This document shows, piece by piece, positions 35,604-44,402 of a stretch of DNA of 64,000 bases. Both the position numbers and the translations under genes were made by a program. Origin of the DNA: an uncultured Nocardioides sp. (GTDB taxonomy: Bacteria > Actinomycetota > Actinomycetes > Propionibacteriales > Nocardioidaceae); the NCBI RefSeq assembly GCF_947488025.1, contig NZ_CANKYS010000001.1, positions 496,001-560,000 of the forward strand, read 5' to 3'. Within the stretch, counting starts at the first letter, position 1, and each line of letters starts with the position of its first letter. The notes below the pieces were generated by a model, which saw nothing but the letters and a program-made list of their open reading frames with translations, was not told the origin of the DNA and searched no databases.

Positions 35604-36019
35604 CGTCGTCCTCCGAGGTTCGTCGTGGCTGCCGCGGCACGTGCCGCGACGTCGGTGTCGGAGCAGAAGCCCGACCCGGAGCGCTTGAGGCAGAGCAGGC
35701 CGAGGAGGGTGTGCTCAGCGTCCACCACGGCCAGCCGACGCAGTCCGGTGCCGGCGAGCTCGTCCCGTAACCGGGCCGCGTCGGCATCCGGCCCGACGGT
35801 CCGCCCGGACAGGGTCGACCACCACAGCGCCGGCCCGTCCTCGGGCGCACCCGGCGGCAGGTCCGCGCGGGTCAGCGTCCCCCGCAGCGTCCGCCCCTCG
35901 GTGAGGAGCAGGAGGTGGACGTGGCCGTCTGCCAACGCCGACCGTGCCTCGTCGACCGAGACCCTGACCGGCAGGGTCTTCGGGAGGGTGATCATCTGGT
36001 CGCGGACCAGTGCCGTCAC
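35600..36019 (-). CDS. CBS-domain-like protein in the nar operon
   Basis: This is a 139-residue protein with a degenerate CBS pair: LPVRVSVDEARSALADGHVHLLLLTEG with RTLRGTLTRADLP, and RLRDELAGTGLRRLAVVDAEHTLLGLLCLKRSG. CBS pairs bind adenosine nucleotides and often report energy state. Its GTG start overlaps the narI TGA by 4 nt and its own TGA overlaps the cupin ATG by 4 nt. It has two Cys in the tail (CLKRSGSGFCSD). Its close coupling with narI suggests a regulatory or accessory role in nitrate respiration. Confidence 0.78.
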   Translation of the reverse strand: MTALVRDQMITLPKTLPVRVSVDEARSALADGHVHLLLLTEGRTLRGTLTRADLPPGAPEDGPALWWSTLSGRTVGPDADAARLRDELAGTGLRRLAVVDAEHTLLGLLCLKRSGSGFCSDTDVAARAAAATTNLGGRR

Positions 36020-36747
36020 CGCGGGACCTGGTCCCAGCCGCGGCGGGGTGCCGCACTGCCGAGCGAGCGGTCGTCGCGTGAGCGGTAGACGACGTAGGGA
36101 CGCGTCAGGTAGCCGACGGGGGCCGAGAACACGTGCACCAGCCGGGTGAAGGGCCACAGCGCGAAGAGGCCGAAGGCGACGAGGGCGTGCAGCTGGAAAC
36201 CGATCGGCGCCTCAGCCATCAGGTCGGCGTCGGGCTGGAAGGCGAGGAACGAGCGGTACCAGACCGACACGCCCTCGCGGTAGTTGTACTCCCCGCCGAG
36301 GCTGAAGATCGAGCCCGCGATGGTGTTCCACATCCCGAGCACGATGGCCGCGCCGAGGAAGGCGTACATCACCTTGTCCATGACGGTGGTGGCGGAGAAG
36401 ACCGGCCCGACCGTGCGCCGGCGATAGATGAGGATGGTCATGCCGACCAGCGCCACCACCCCGGCGATGAGGCCACCGATGACCGCGACGTAGTGGTAGA
36501 GGTGGTCGTCGACCCCGACGGCCTCGGTCCAGGAGCGCGGGACCAGCAGCCCGATGACGTGGCCGCCCACGACGCCGAGCATGCCGAAGTGGAACAGCGG
36601 CGAGCCGAGCCGGAGCAACCGGTCCTCGTAGAGCTGGGAGGACCTGGTGGTCCAGCCGAACTTGTCGTAGCGGTAGCGCCACAGGTGCCCGACGACGAAG
36701 ACCGCGAGGCACAGGTAGGGGACGATGACCCAGAGGAAGACGTTCAT
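36016..36747 (-). CDS. narI: respiratory nitrate reductase gamma subunit
   Basis: This 243-residue membrane cytochrome b has five helices and the His ligands for two haems (FHFGMLGVVGGHVIG; QLHALVAFGLFALWPFTRLVHVFSAP). It anchors NarGH at the inner face of the membrane and oxidises quinol. Length matches NarI proteins. The ATG overlaps the narJ TGA by 4 nt. Confidence 0.96.
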   Translation of the reverse strand: MNVFLWVIVPYLCLAVFVVGHLWRYRYDKFGWTTRSSQLYEDRLLRLGSPLFHFGMLGVVGGHVIGLLVPRSWTEAVGVDDHLYHYVAVIGGLIAGVVALVGMTILIYRRRTVGPVFSATTVMDKVMYAFLGAAIVLGMWNTIAGSIFSLGGEYNYREGVSVWYRSFLAFQPDADLMAEAPIGFQLHALVAFGLFALWPFTRLVHVFSAPVGYLTRPYVVYRSRDDRSLGSAAPRRGWDQVPR

Positions 36748-37442
36748 CGTGGGGCTCCTACGGGGATGGTGGCGGTCGAGATGAGGGCGGGGCCGGACAG
36801 GGCCGGGTCGGCGCCGTATCCGGACAGGCCGACCTCCTCGGCGGGCGGGCCCTGCTCGACGAGACGGCGTACGGCGTCGGCGTCCTCACCCTTGAGCTCG
36901 GGCAGGGTGGCGCAGATCGCCAGCAGCGCGGCGGCCCACGGGGAGCCGACGGAGCCGTCGTCGTTGCGCCAGCCGGTGAGGGCGACACGCAGCATCTCCA
37001 CCCCGGCGCGGTGGTCGTTGAGCAGCCGCCACGCGATGTCGGTGTCGACCGTCGCGCCGAACTGGAGCACGGCGCACAGGTGGTCGGGCAGCTCTCCGAG
37101 CTCCTCGGCCCACTCCACCCCGCCCTCGCGGTAGGCCTCCTTGAACTGCACGAGCGCCGCGCCCCGCCTGCGGGTGTCGCCATAGGCGAAGTAGGTCAGG
37201 TAGAGCGCGCACTTGCGCGTGTGGTCGAAGGTGGCGACGTAGTCCTGCTGGGCCTCGGCGAGCGGCACCCGGCGCAGGTGATCGAAGAGCCCGGCGAGGT
37301 GCGGGTGCTCGGGGGTCAGTGCCTCGAGGTCGTCGAGCGAGGCGATCAGCTCCTCGGTCGGGTAGTCCAGGAGGGCCGAGCAGACCCCCCAGACGCGCGC
37401 GGCGTCCTCGTTCGGCTTGGAGGCAGCCCTGCGACGGAACAT
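36744..37442 (-). CDS. narJ: nitrate reductase assembly chaperone
   Basis: This 232-residue cytoplasmic chaperone of the NarJ/TorD type has the helical signature HLRRVPLAEAQQDYVATFDHTRKCALYLTYFAYGDTRRRG. It helps insert molybdenum cofactor into NarG and is not part of the final complex. The ATG overlaps the narH TGA by 1 nt (TGATG). The C-terminus has a Pro/Gly-rich tail of about 40 residues. Confidence 0.95.
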   Translation of the reverse strand: MFRRRAASKPNEDAARVWGVCSALLDYPTEELIASLDDLEALTPEHPHLAGLFDHLRRVPLAEAQQDYVATFDHTRKCALYLTYFAYGDTRRRGAALVQFKEAYREGGVEWAEELGELPDHLCAVLQFGATVDTDIAWRLLNDHRAGVEMLRVALTGWRNDDGSVGSPWAAALLAICATLPELKGEDADAVRRLVEQGPPAEEVGLSGYGADPALSGPALISTATIPVGAPR

Positions 37443-39106
37443 CACGCGCCACCCCCGTCGCCGCGTGGTGGGAACATCCCCTCGGGAGTCCCCTTGCCGT
37501 CCCAGTTGAGGAGGTTCACCCGGCTGGCCTTGTCGTCGGGTGCGGCGAGCGTGTCGGAGGTCTGCCGGTCCTGGAGCATCCGGAAGTTCTCCACCGCCAC
37601 GGGCGTCGGGTAGCCCGCGCCCTCGCCCAGCAGTGCCTGGTCGTAGTACGAACCAGCCGCGTCGAAGTCGACCGAGCACTCGGTCGCCAGCTCCTCCAGC
37701 GCGTGCGCCTGCTCTGCGTGGGCCGGCGGGATCACGTAGCGGTCGGCGTACTTGGCGATCGCCAGCAGGCGGAACATCTCGTACATCTCCTCCTCCGTCA
37801 TTCCGACGGCAGCGGGGATGTTCGCATCGGGCTCGCGCCCGAGGTTGATGTCACGCATGTAGGAGCGCATCGCGGCGAGCTTCTTCAAGACGCCGTTGAC
37901 CGGCTCGACATCGCCCGCCGTGAAGAGGTTGGCGAGGTACTCGACCGGGATCCGCAGCGCGTCGATCGCGGCGAACAGGTTGCCCCGGTCCTCGGCGTCC
38001 TCACCGGTCTCCTTGACGACGTCGACCACGGGCGACAACGGCGGGATGTACCAGACCATCGGCATCGTGCGGTACTCCGGGTGCAGCGGCAGGGCGACCT
38101 TGTAGTCGGTGATGAGCCGGAGCACGGGCGACTTCTTCGCCGCCTCGATCCAGTCGGCCTCGATGCCTGCGGCGAGGGCCGCTCGCTCGACCTCGGGGTC
38201 GCGGGGGTCGAGGAACACGCTGCGCTGCGCCTCGTAGAGGTCGTGGTCGTCCTCGACCGACGCAGCCTCGAGGACCGCGTCTGCGTCGTAGAGCATGAGC
38301 CCGATGTAGCGCAGCCGGCCCACGCAGGTCTCCGAGCACACGGTCGGGATGCCGACCTCGATCCGCGGGTAGCAGAAGGTGCACTTCTCGGCCTTGCCGG
38401 TCTTGTGGTTGAAGTAGACCTTCTTGTAGGGGCATCCCGAGACGCACATGCGCCAACCGCGGCAGCGGTCCTGGTCCACGAGCACGATGCCGTCCTCGGC
38501 GCGCTTGTAGATCGCGCCGGAGGGGCACGACGCCGCGCAGGAGGGGTTGAGGCAGTGCTCGCAGATGCGCGGCAGGTAGAACATGAAGGTCTCTTCGAAC
38601 TCGAGCTTGACCTTGTCCTCGATGCCCTTGAGCATCACGTCACGCGCGGCGTGCTCCTGCGAGCCGCCGAGGTCGTCGTCCCAGTTGGCCGACCACTCGA
38701 CGTTCATGTCCTTGCCGGAGATCAGGCTCTTGGGCCGGGCCACCGGGAAGGTGTCGGTCTGCGGGGAGCTCGTGAGCGTCTCGTAGTCGTAGGTCCACGG
38801 CTCGTAGTAGTCGTCGATCGAGGGCAGCTTGGGGTTGGAGAAGATGGTGAGGAGCTTCTTCAGCCGCCCGCCGGCCCGGAGCGCCAGCCGCCCGTTGGGC
38901 TTGCGGATCCATCCGCCCTGCCACTCGTCCTGGTCCTCGTAGGTCCGGGGGTAGCCGAGGCCCGGCCGGGTCTCGACGTTGTTGAACCAGACGTACTCCA
39001 TCCCGGTGCGGTTGGTCCACGCCTGCTTGCAGGTCACCGAGCAGGTGTGGCACCCGATGCACTTGTCGAGGTTCATCACCATGGCCATCTGAGCCATCAC
39101 GCGCAT
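37442..39106 (-). CDS. narH: respiratory nitrate reductase beta subunit
   Basis: This 554-residue iron-sulfur subunit has four ferredoxin-like Cys groups: CIGCHTCSVTC near the start, CEHCLNPSCAASCP, CRGWRMCVSGCP (the Trp replaces one Cys and marks the [3Fe-4S] cluster) and CTFCYPR with a later CSETC. It carries electrons from NarI haem to NarG. The start MRVMAQMAMVMNLDKCIG is standard; GAGGAG lies about 11 nt upstream and ATG 39097 is an alternative. The gap to narG is 23 nt. Confidence 0.97.
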   Translation of the reverse strand: MRVMAQMAMVMNLDKCIGCHTCSVTCKQAWTNRTGMEYVWFNNVETRPGLGYPRTYEDQDEWQGGWIRKPNGRLALRAGGRLKKLLTIFSNPKLPSIDDYYEPWTYDYETLTSSPQTDTFPVARPKSLISGKDMNVEWSANWDDDLGGSQEHAARDVMLKGIEDKVKLEFEETFMFYLPRICEHCLNPSCAASCPSGAIYKRAEDGIVLVDQDRCRGWRMCVSGCPYKKVYFNHKTGKAEKCTFCYPRIEVGIPTVCSETCVGRLRYIGLMLYDADAVLEAASVEDDHDLYEAQRSVFLDPRDPEVERAALAAGIEADWIEAAKKSPVLRLITDYKVALPLHPEYRTMPMVWYIPPLSPVVDVVKETGEDAEDRGNLFAAIDALRIPVEYLANLFTAGDVEPVNGVLKKLAAMRSYMRDINLGREPDANIPAAVGMTEEEMYEMFRLLAIAKYADRYVIPPAHAEQAHALEELATECSVDFDAAGSYYDQALLGEGAGYPTPVAVENFRMLQDRQTSDTLAAPDDKASRVNLLNWDGKGTPEGMFPPRGDGGGA

Positions 39107-39129
39107 GTTGTGTCGTCTCCTCTTCCGGC

Positions 39130-42100
39130 TCAGTACTCGACCGGCGCGGTCCGCTTGCGGATCATCGTCACTTCGTCCCGGTTGTTGCCGATCGGACCGA
39201 TGTAGTTGAAGAAGTAGGCGAGCTGGGCGTAGCCGCCGACGATGTGGTTGGGCTTGAGCAGCACGCGGGTGAGGCTGTTGTGGATGCCCCCGCGCTTGCG
39301 GTCACGCTCGGTCAGCGGCACGTCGATCAGCCGGTCCTGCGCGTGGTGCATGTAGACGGTGCCCTCGGGCATCCGGTGGCTGACGATGGCCCGGGCCGCT
39401 ACGACGCCGTTGCGGTTGACCATCTCGATCCAGTCGTTGTCCTTGATCCCGACCTTGGCGGCGTCGCGGTCGGAGACCCACACCGACTGGCCACCTCGCG
39501 ACAGCGAGAGCATGAACAGGTTGTCCTGGTACTCCGAGTGGATCGACCACTTGTTGTGCGGCGTGAGGTAGCGGACCGAGACGCCGAGCTCGTTCTGCTC
39601 GCCGATCGGCGCCTCCCCGAAGAGCTCGGTCATGTTGAGCGGCGGCCGGTAGACCGGCAGCGCCTCACCCATGCCGAGGAACCAGTCGTGGTCGACGTAG
39701 AACTGCTGGCGACCGGTCAGGGTGTGGAACGGCTTCTTCCGCTCGATGTTGATGGTGAACGGGCTGTAGCGCCGGCCTCCGGACTCCGATCCCGACCACT
39801 CCGGCGAGGTGATCACCGGCACCGGCTGGACCTGGGTGTCGGCGAAGGTGATCTGCTTGCCCTCGTGCTCGGCGGCAAGGTCGTGCAGCTGCATGCCGGT
39901 GCGCTTCTCCAGGAACTTGAAGCCCTGGGTGGCCAGGTGGCCGTTGGAGACCCCGGCCAGGTGGAGCATCGCGTCGGCCATCTGGACGTCGGTCTCGACC
40001 TTGGGCTGGCCGTCCCCGGCGCCGCCGTGGACCACCCCGTTGCGGGTGCGCAGGATGTCGACCTCGCGCTTGACGTCGTAGGCGACGCCCTTGGTGAGCA
40101 TCCCGACCTTCTCCAGGAGCGGGCCGATCGAGGTCATCTTGTCGAAGATCGCGGTGTAGTCGCGCTCGGCGACCGCGATCACCGGCATCGTCTTGCCCGG
40201 CACCGGGTCGACCTCGCCGAGCTTCCAGTCCTTGACCACGCCGTGCTCGGAGGCCATCGCCTCCGGCGTGTCGTGCCACAGCGGCTTGGCGATGACGTCC
40301 TTGCGGGTGCCGAGGTGGTCGACAGCGAGCTCGGAGAACTTCTTCGCGATCACCTTCCACGCGTCCCAGTCCGACTTCGTCTGCCACGGCGGCGCGATCG
40401 CCGGGTTGAACGAGTGGACGAAGGGGTGCATGTCGGTGGTGGAGAGATCGTGCTTCTCGTACCAGGTCGCGGCCGGCAGCACGACGTCGCTGAAGATCGT
40501 CGACGACGTCATCCGGAAGTCGATCGTCATCAGCAGGTCGAGCCGGCCCTCGGCCGCCTTCTCCGCCCACACGACGTCCGTCGGGCGCTGGTCCGGCGGC
40601 GCCTCCACCGCGGTGGCGGCCGAGTCGGTGCCCAGCAGGTGGCGCAGGAAGTACTCGTTGCCCTTGGCCGAGGAGCCGAGCAGGTTCGAGCGCCACAGCG
40701 ACAGCACGCGCGGGTGGTTGTCCTCGTGCTCGGGGTCCTCGACGGCGAACCGGAGGCTGCCCTCCTTGAGCTGCTGGGCGACGTACGCCGGAGCCTCCAT
40801 GCCCGCCGCCTCGGCGTCGTCGGCCAGCTGCAGGCTGCTGCGGTCGAACGTGGGGTACGACGGCGACCACCCGAGCCGGACCGACTGGGCCAGCAGGTCC
40901 ATCATCGTCCTCCCGGCGAAGACGCCCGTGCCGGAGTCGAGGTCGTCGGCGCTGAAGCCGTCGTAGCGGTACTGCGAGGTGTTCACGTACCAATAGGCGG
41001 TCTGGTTCATGTGACGCGGCGGCCGGTGCCAGTCGAGCGCGAAGGCCATGTGCTGGAAGCCCATGATCGGGCGGATCTTCTCCTGCCCGACGTAGTGGGC
41101 CCAGCCTCCGCCGTTGCGGCCCTGCGTACCGGTGATCGTGGTGAGCAGGAGGATCGCGCGGTAGATCTGGTCGGAGTGGAACCAGTGGTTGACCCCGGCG
41201 CCCAGCAGGATCATGCCGCGACCGTCGGTGTCGATGGCGTTCTGTGCCCACTCCCGCGCGAGGCGGGTGACCTGGCTGGCCGGGACGCCGGTGTGCTGCT
41301 CCTGCCACGCGGGCGTGGCGGGGACGGCGGGGTCGTCGTAGCCGCGGGGGTCCGACTCGCTGGCGCGCGGCCACACCCCCGGCAGGCCGTCGCGGGCGAC
41401 GCCGTACTGCGCGAGCAGCAGGTCCAGCACGGTGGTGACCACGCGCTCGCCCACGCGGGCGACGGGCACGCCGCGGCGCTCGTGGACGACCTTGCCGTCG
41501 GCCGCGTCGAAGCGCGGCAGCTCGACCTCGACGGACTCGCGGGTCCCGCCCTGGTGGTCGCGGTACATGCTGAGCGCGGGGTCGATGTCGCCGAGCTCGA
41601 GGTTCCACTTGCCCAGGCCCTCGTCGCCGAAGCGGTCGCCGATGGAGCCGTGCGGGATGCGCACCTCGCCGGTGGCGGCGTCGATGACGGCCGGCTTCCA
41701 CATGGCGTTCTCGCTGTCCCCGCCGAGGTCGCCTTCGACGAGGAACTTGCCGGGACGGTAGGCCCCGGAGGCGTCCGGCTCGAGGCAGACGAGGTGTGGC
41801 AGGTCGGTGTACTGCTTGTTGTAGGACTCGAAGAACGGCGTGCTCGCGTCAGCGAAGAACTCCTTGAGCACGACGTGCCCCATCGCCATCGCCAGCGCAC
41901 CGTCGGTGCCGGGCGCCGGGCTCACCCACTCGTCGGCGAACTTCACGTTCTCGGCGTAGTCGGGCGCCACGGCGATGACCTTCTGCCCGCGGTAGCGCGC
42001 CTCGGTCATCCAGTGGGCGTCGGGCGTGCGGGTCATCGGGACGTTGGAGCCCCACATCATCAGGTAGCCGGCATCCCACCAGTCCCCCGACTCCGGGACG

Positions 42101-42828
42101 TCGGTCTGGTCGCCGAACATCTGCGGCGAGGCATTCGGCAGGTCGGCGTACCAGTCGTAGAAGGAGAGCATCGGGGCGCCGATGAGCTCGAGGAAGCGCG
42201 CGCCCGAGGTGTAGGAGACCGGCGACATCGCGGGGATCGGTGAGAAGCCGGCGATCCGGTCGGGACCCCACCGCTTGACGGTGTAGACGTGCGCCGCGGC
42301 AATGATCTCGACGACCTCGTCCCACGTCGCGCGCACCAGGCCACCCTTGCCGCGAGCCTTCTTGTAGACCCGCGCCTTCTCCTCGTCCTGGACGATGGAT
42401 CCCCAGGCCACGACCGGGTCGCCGTACTGCTGCTTGGCGGCGCGGTACATCTCGAGCAGCACGCCGCGGACGTAGGGGTAGCGCACCCGGGTCGGGCTGT
42501 AGGTGTACCAGCTGAACGCGGCGCCGCGCGGGCACCCGCGCGGCTCGTACTCCGGGCGGTCGGCACCGGCACTGGGGTAGTCGGTCTGCTGCGCCTCCCA
42601 GGTGATGATCCCGTCCTTGACGTAGACCTTCCACGAGCAGGAGCCGGTGCAGTTGACCCCGTGCGTGGAGCGCACCACCTTGTCGTGGCTCCAGCGGTCG
42701 CGGTAGAAGACGTCGCCCTCGCGGCCGCCCTTCTTGTGCAGGGTCCGCTGGTCCTCGCTCACCTCCGCCTTGGTGAAGAACCGGCGGCTGCCGATCAGTG
42801 CCGACGTCAGGGAGCTTTCGTGGGGCAT
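39130..42828 (-). CDS. narG: respiratory nitrate reductase alpha subunit
   Basis: This 1232-residue catalytic subunit binds the bis-molybdopterin guanine dinucleotide cofactor and the FS0 [4Fe-4S] cluster. FS0 ligands are His and two Cys in HGVNCTGSCSW and a later Cys in PRGCPRGA. The molybdenum-ligating Asp lies in LSFYDWYADLP, followed by QTDVPESGDWW. There is no Tat signal, so it faces the cytoplasm as usual for NarG. The ATG at 42828 has GGAGG at a 9-10 nt spacing. It heads narGHJI-CBS-cupin and is divergent from narK. Confidence 0.97.
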   Translation of the reverse strand: MPHESSLTSALIGSRRFFTKAEVSEDQRTLHKKGGREGDVFYRDRWSHDKVVRSTHGVNCTGSCSWKVYVKDGIITWEAQQTDYPSAGADRPEYEPRGCPRGAAFSWYTYSPTRVRYPYVRGVLLEMYRAAKQQYGDPVVAWGSIVQDEEKARVYKKARGKGGLVRATWDEVVEIIAAAHVYTVKRWGPDRIAGFSPIPAMSPVSYTSGARFLELIGAPMLSFYDWYADLPNASPQMFGDQTDVPESGDWWDAGYLMMWGSNVPMTRTPDAHWMTEARYRGQKVIAVAPDYAENVKFADEWVSPAPGTDGALAMAMGHVVLKEFFADASTPFFESYNKQYTDLPHLVCLEPDASGAYRPGKFLVEGDLGGDSENAMWKPAVIDAATGEVRIPHGSIGDRFGDEGLGKWNLELGDIDPALSMYRDHQGGTRESVEVELPRFDAADGKVVHERRGVPVARVGERVVTTVLDLLLAQYGVARDGLPGVWPRASESDPRGYDDPAVPATPAWQEQHTGVPASQVTRLAREWAQNAIDTDGRGMILLGAGVNHWFHSDQIYRAILLLTTITGTQGRNGGGWAHYVGQEKIRPIMGFQHMAFALDWHRPPRHMNQTAYWYVNTSQYRYDGFSADDLDSGTGVFAGRTMMDLLAQSVRLGWSPSYPTFDRSSLQLADDAEAAGMEAPAYVAQQLKEGSLRFAVEDPEHEDNHPRVLSLWRSNLLGSSAKGNEYFLRHLLGTDSAATAVEAPPDQRPTDVVWAEKAAEGRLDLLMTIDFRMTSSTIFSDVVLPAATWYEKHDLSTTDMHPFVHSFNPAIAPPWQTKSDWDAWKVIAKKFSELAVDHLGTRKDVIAKPLWHDTPEAMASEHGVVKDWKLGEVDPVPGKTMPVIAVAERDYTAIFDKMTSIGPLLEKVGMLTKGVAYDVKREVDILRTRNGVVHGGAGDGQPKVETDVQMADAMLHLAGVSNGHLATQGFKFLEKRTGMQLHDLAAEHEGKQITFADTQVQPVPVITSPEWSGSESGGRRYSPFTINIERKKPFHTLTGRQQFYVDHDWFLGMGEALPVYRPPLNMTELFGEAPIGEQNELGVSVRYLTPHNKWSIHSEYQDNLFMLSLSRGGQSVWVSDRDAAKVGIKDNDWIEMVNRNGVVAARAIVSHRMPEGTVYMHHAQDRLIDVPLTERDRKRGGIHNSLTRVLLKPNHIVGGYAQLAYFFNYIGPIGNNRDEVTMIRKRTAPVEY

Positions 42829-42936
42829 GGTGGAGATCCTCCGGGCAGGGTCGAGGCGGTCGGCGATTTCGACCCTAGACACCACGCACGCCCCACCGCC
42901 ACCATCTGGGGGAGCGAGCAGCACAAGGTCACCAAT

Positions 42937-42956
42937 AAAAGGACTTTGGTCCCGAA
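42937..42956. promoter_or_regulatory. DosR/DevR-like box between narG and narK
   Basis: AAAAGGACTTTGGTCCCGAA matches the mycobacterial DosR consensus TTSGGGACTWWAGTCCCSAA at 15 of 20 positions; the right half after the centre is perfect. It lies 108 nt before narG and 87 nt before narK in a locally A/T-richer patch. It could give hypoxic control of either or both operons. Confidence 0.5.
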
Positions 42957-43043
42957 TTGGTCCTCCGGCCGTGCACAAGGGCCGCCCCATCCACCACAGT
43001 CGTCCTGGCGGGCCGCGCAGGGCGGCCCCACGGAGGAGTCGAG

Positions 43044-44402
43044 ATGAGCGAGCCCCAGACCGGTCGCAGCCGGGTGCTCTGGCTGTCCACCGTGGCGTTC
43101 ACGCTGATGTTCGCCGTGTGGCTGATGTTCGGGATCCTCGGCAAGCCCATCCAGGAGGAGTTCGGCCTCTCCGAGGTGCAGCTGTCGTGGATCGTGGCCG
43201 CTGCCGCCCTCAACGGCTCGCTCTGGCGGCTGCCCGCTGGCATGGTCACCGACCGCATCGGCGGGCGCAAGGTGATGACCTTCCTGATGCTCGCGACCGC
43301 GGTCCCCGCGTTCCTCGTCTCCCGCGTCGAGTCCTACGGCGCGCTGCTCGTGCTGGCCTTCCTGGTCGGCTTCGCCGGCAACGCCTTCTCGTCGGGCATC
43401 GCGTGGAACTCCGCGTGGCAGCCCCGCGAGCACCAGGGCTTCGCCCTCGGCGTGTTCGGCGCCGGCAACGTCGGCGCTTCGGTCACCAAGTTCATCGGCC
43501 CGCCGCTCATCGCCGCCACCGCGGGGGCGACGTACTTCGGCTTCATCGAAGGCGGGTGGCGGCTCGTGCCCGTGGTGTACGCCGTGCTGCTGGTGGTCAT
43601 GGCCGCCCTGCTGTGGTTCGGCACACCGAGCCACGACCTCGCGCCCGGCACCGGGCAGCCCCTGCGCCACCAGCTGCGTCCGCTGCGCAGCGTGCGCGTG
43701 TGGCGCTTCAGCCTCTACTACGTCGCCGTGTTCGGCGCGTACGTCGCGCTCGCCGCCTGGTTGCCCACCTACTACATGGACAACTTCGACGTCTCGTTGC
43801 AGACGGCTGCCCTGCTGACGGCGACGTACATCTTCCCGGCCAGCCTCCTGCGGCCCTACGGCGGACACCTGTCCGACCGCTTCGGTGCGCGCCGCGTCAT
43901 GTACTGGACGTTCGGCGCCATGCTGCTGGTGACCGGGATCTTGATGATGCCCAACGGGCACATCGTGATCAACCACCCCGACGGGTCGCAGAGCGAGCAC
44001 CTGGCCTACAGCATCGGGCTGGCGCCGTTCGCGGTGCTCGTGTTCCTCCTCGGGTGCGCGATGGGAGTCGGCAAGGCGGCGGTCTTCAAGCACATCCCCG
44101 AGTACTTCCCCGACAACGTGGGCGCGGTCGGCGGCCTCGTCGGGATGCTCGGCGGCCTGGGCGGGTTCTTCCTGCCCCCGCTCTTCGCCTACACGAAGGC
44201 CTGGTCGGGCTTCCCCTCGAGCACGTTCTTCGTCCTGTTCGTGCTCACCCTCACCTGCGCGGCCTGGATGCACTGGACCGTGGTCCACATGCTGCACACC
44301 CAGTCCCCCGAGCTGGCAGGGCGGCTCGAGAACCCCAACGACGACCGCCGGCCCGGGCTGGGCGTGGCGCACGACCGACTGCCTGAGGAGGCACGCGCAT
44401 GA
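43044..44402 (+). CDS. narK: NarK-type nitrate/nitrite transporter (first of two)
   Basis: This 452-residue, twelve-helix MFS protein belongs to the nitrate/nitrite porter family. Marker segments are the GxxGxG-rich fifth helix (LAFLVGFAGNAFSSGIAWNSAWQPREHQGFALGVFGAGNVGASV) and the matching eleventh-helix motif MGVGKAAVFKHIPEYFPDNVGAVGGLVGMLGGLGGFFLPP. GGAGGAG lies about 5 nt before the ATG. The stop overlaps the second transporter ATG by 4 nt. Together they should import nitrate and exchange or export nitrite for NarGHI. Confidence 0.95.
   Translation: MSEPQTGRSRVLWLSTVAFTLMFAVWLMFGILGKPIQEEFGLSEVQLSWIVAAAALNGSLWRLPAGMVTDRIGGRKVMTFLMLATAVPAFLVSRVESYGALLVLAFLVGFAGNAFSSGIAWNSAWQPREHQGFALGVFGAGNVGASVTKFIGPPLIAATAGATYFGFIEGGWRLVPVVYAVLLVVMAALLWFGTPSHDLAPGTGQPLRHQLRPLRSVRVWRFSLYYVAVFGAYVALAAWLPTYYMDNFDVSLQTAALLTATYIFPASLLRPYGGHLSDRFGARRVMYWTFGAMLLVTGILMMPNGHIVINHPDGSQSEHLAYSIGLAPFAVLVFLLGCAMGVGKAAVFKHIPEYFPDNVGAVGGLVGMLGGLGGFFLPPLFAYTKAWSGFPSSTFFVLFVLTLTCAAWMHWTVVHMLHTQSPELAGRLENPNDDRRPGLGVAHDRLPEEARA

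Noticed and set aside
39244..42243. A 999-codon open frame on the plus strand, antisense to narG
   Set aside because: Its composition (His, Asp, Arg, Val and Gly-rich low complexity) is what GC-rich codon bias of narG produces on the opposite strand; no domain is recognisable and narG is certain.
42829..43043. FNR/CRP-type box (TTGAT-N4-ATCAA or TGTGA-N6-TCACA) in the nar intergenic region
   Set aside because: Only short partial matches such as GGTCACCAA were found; none has both arms.
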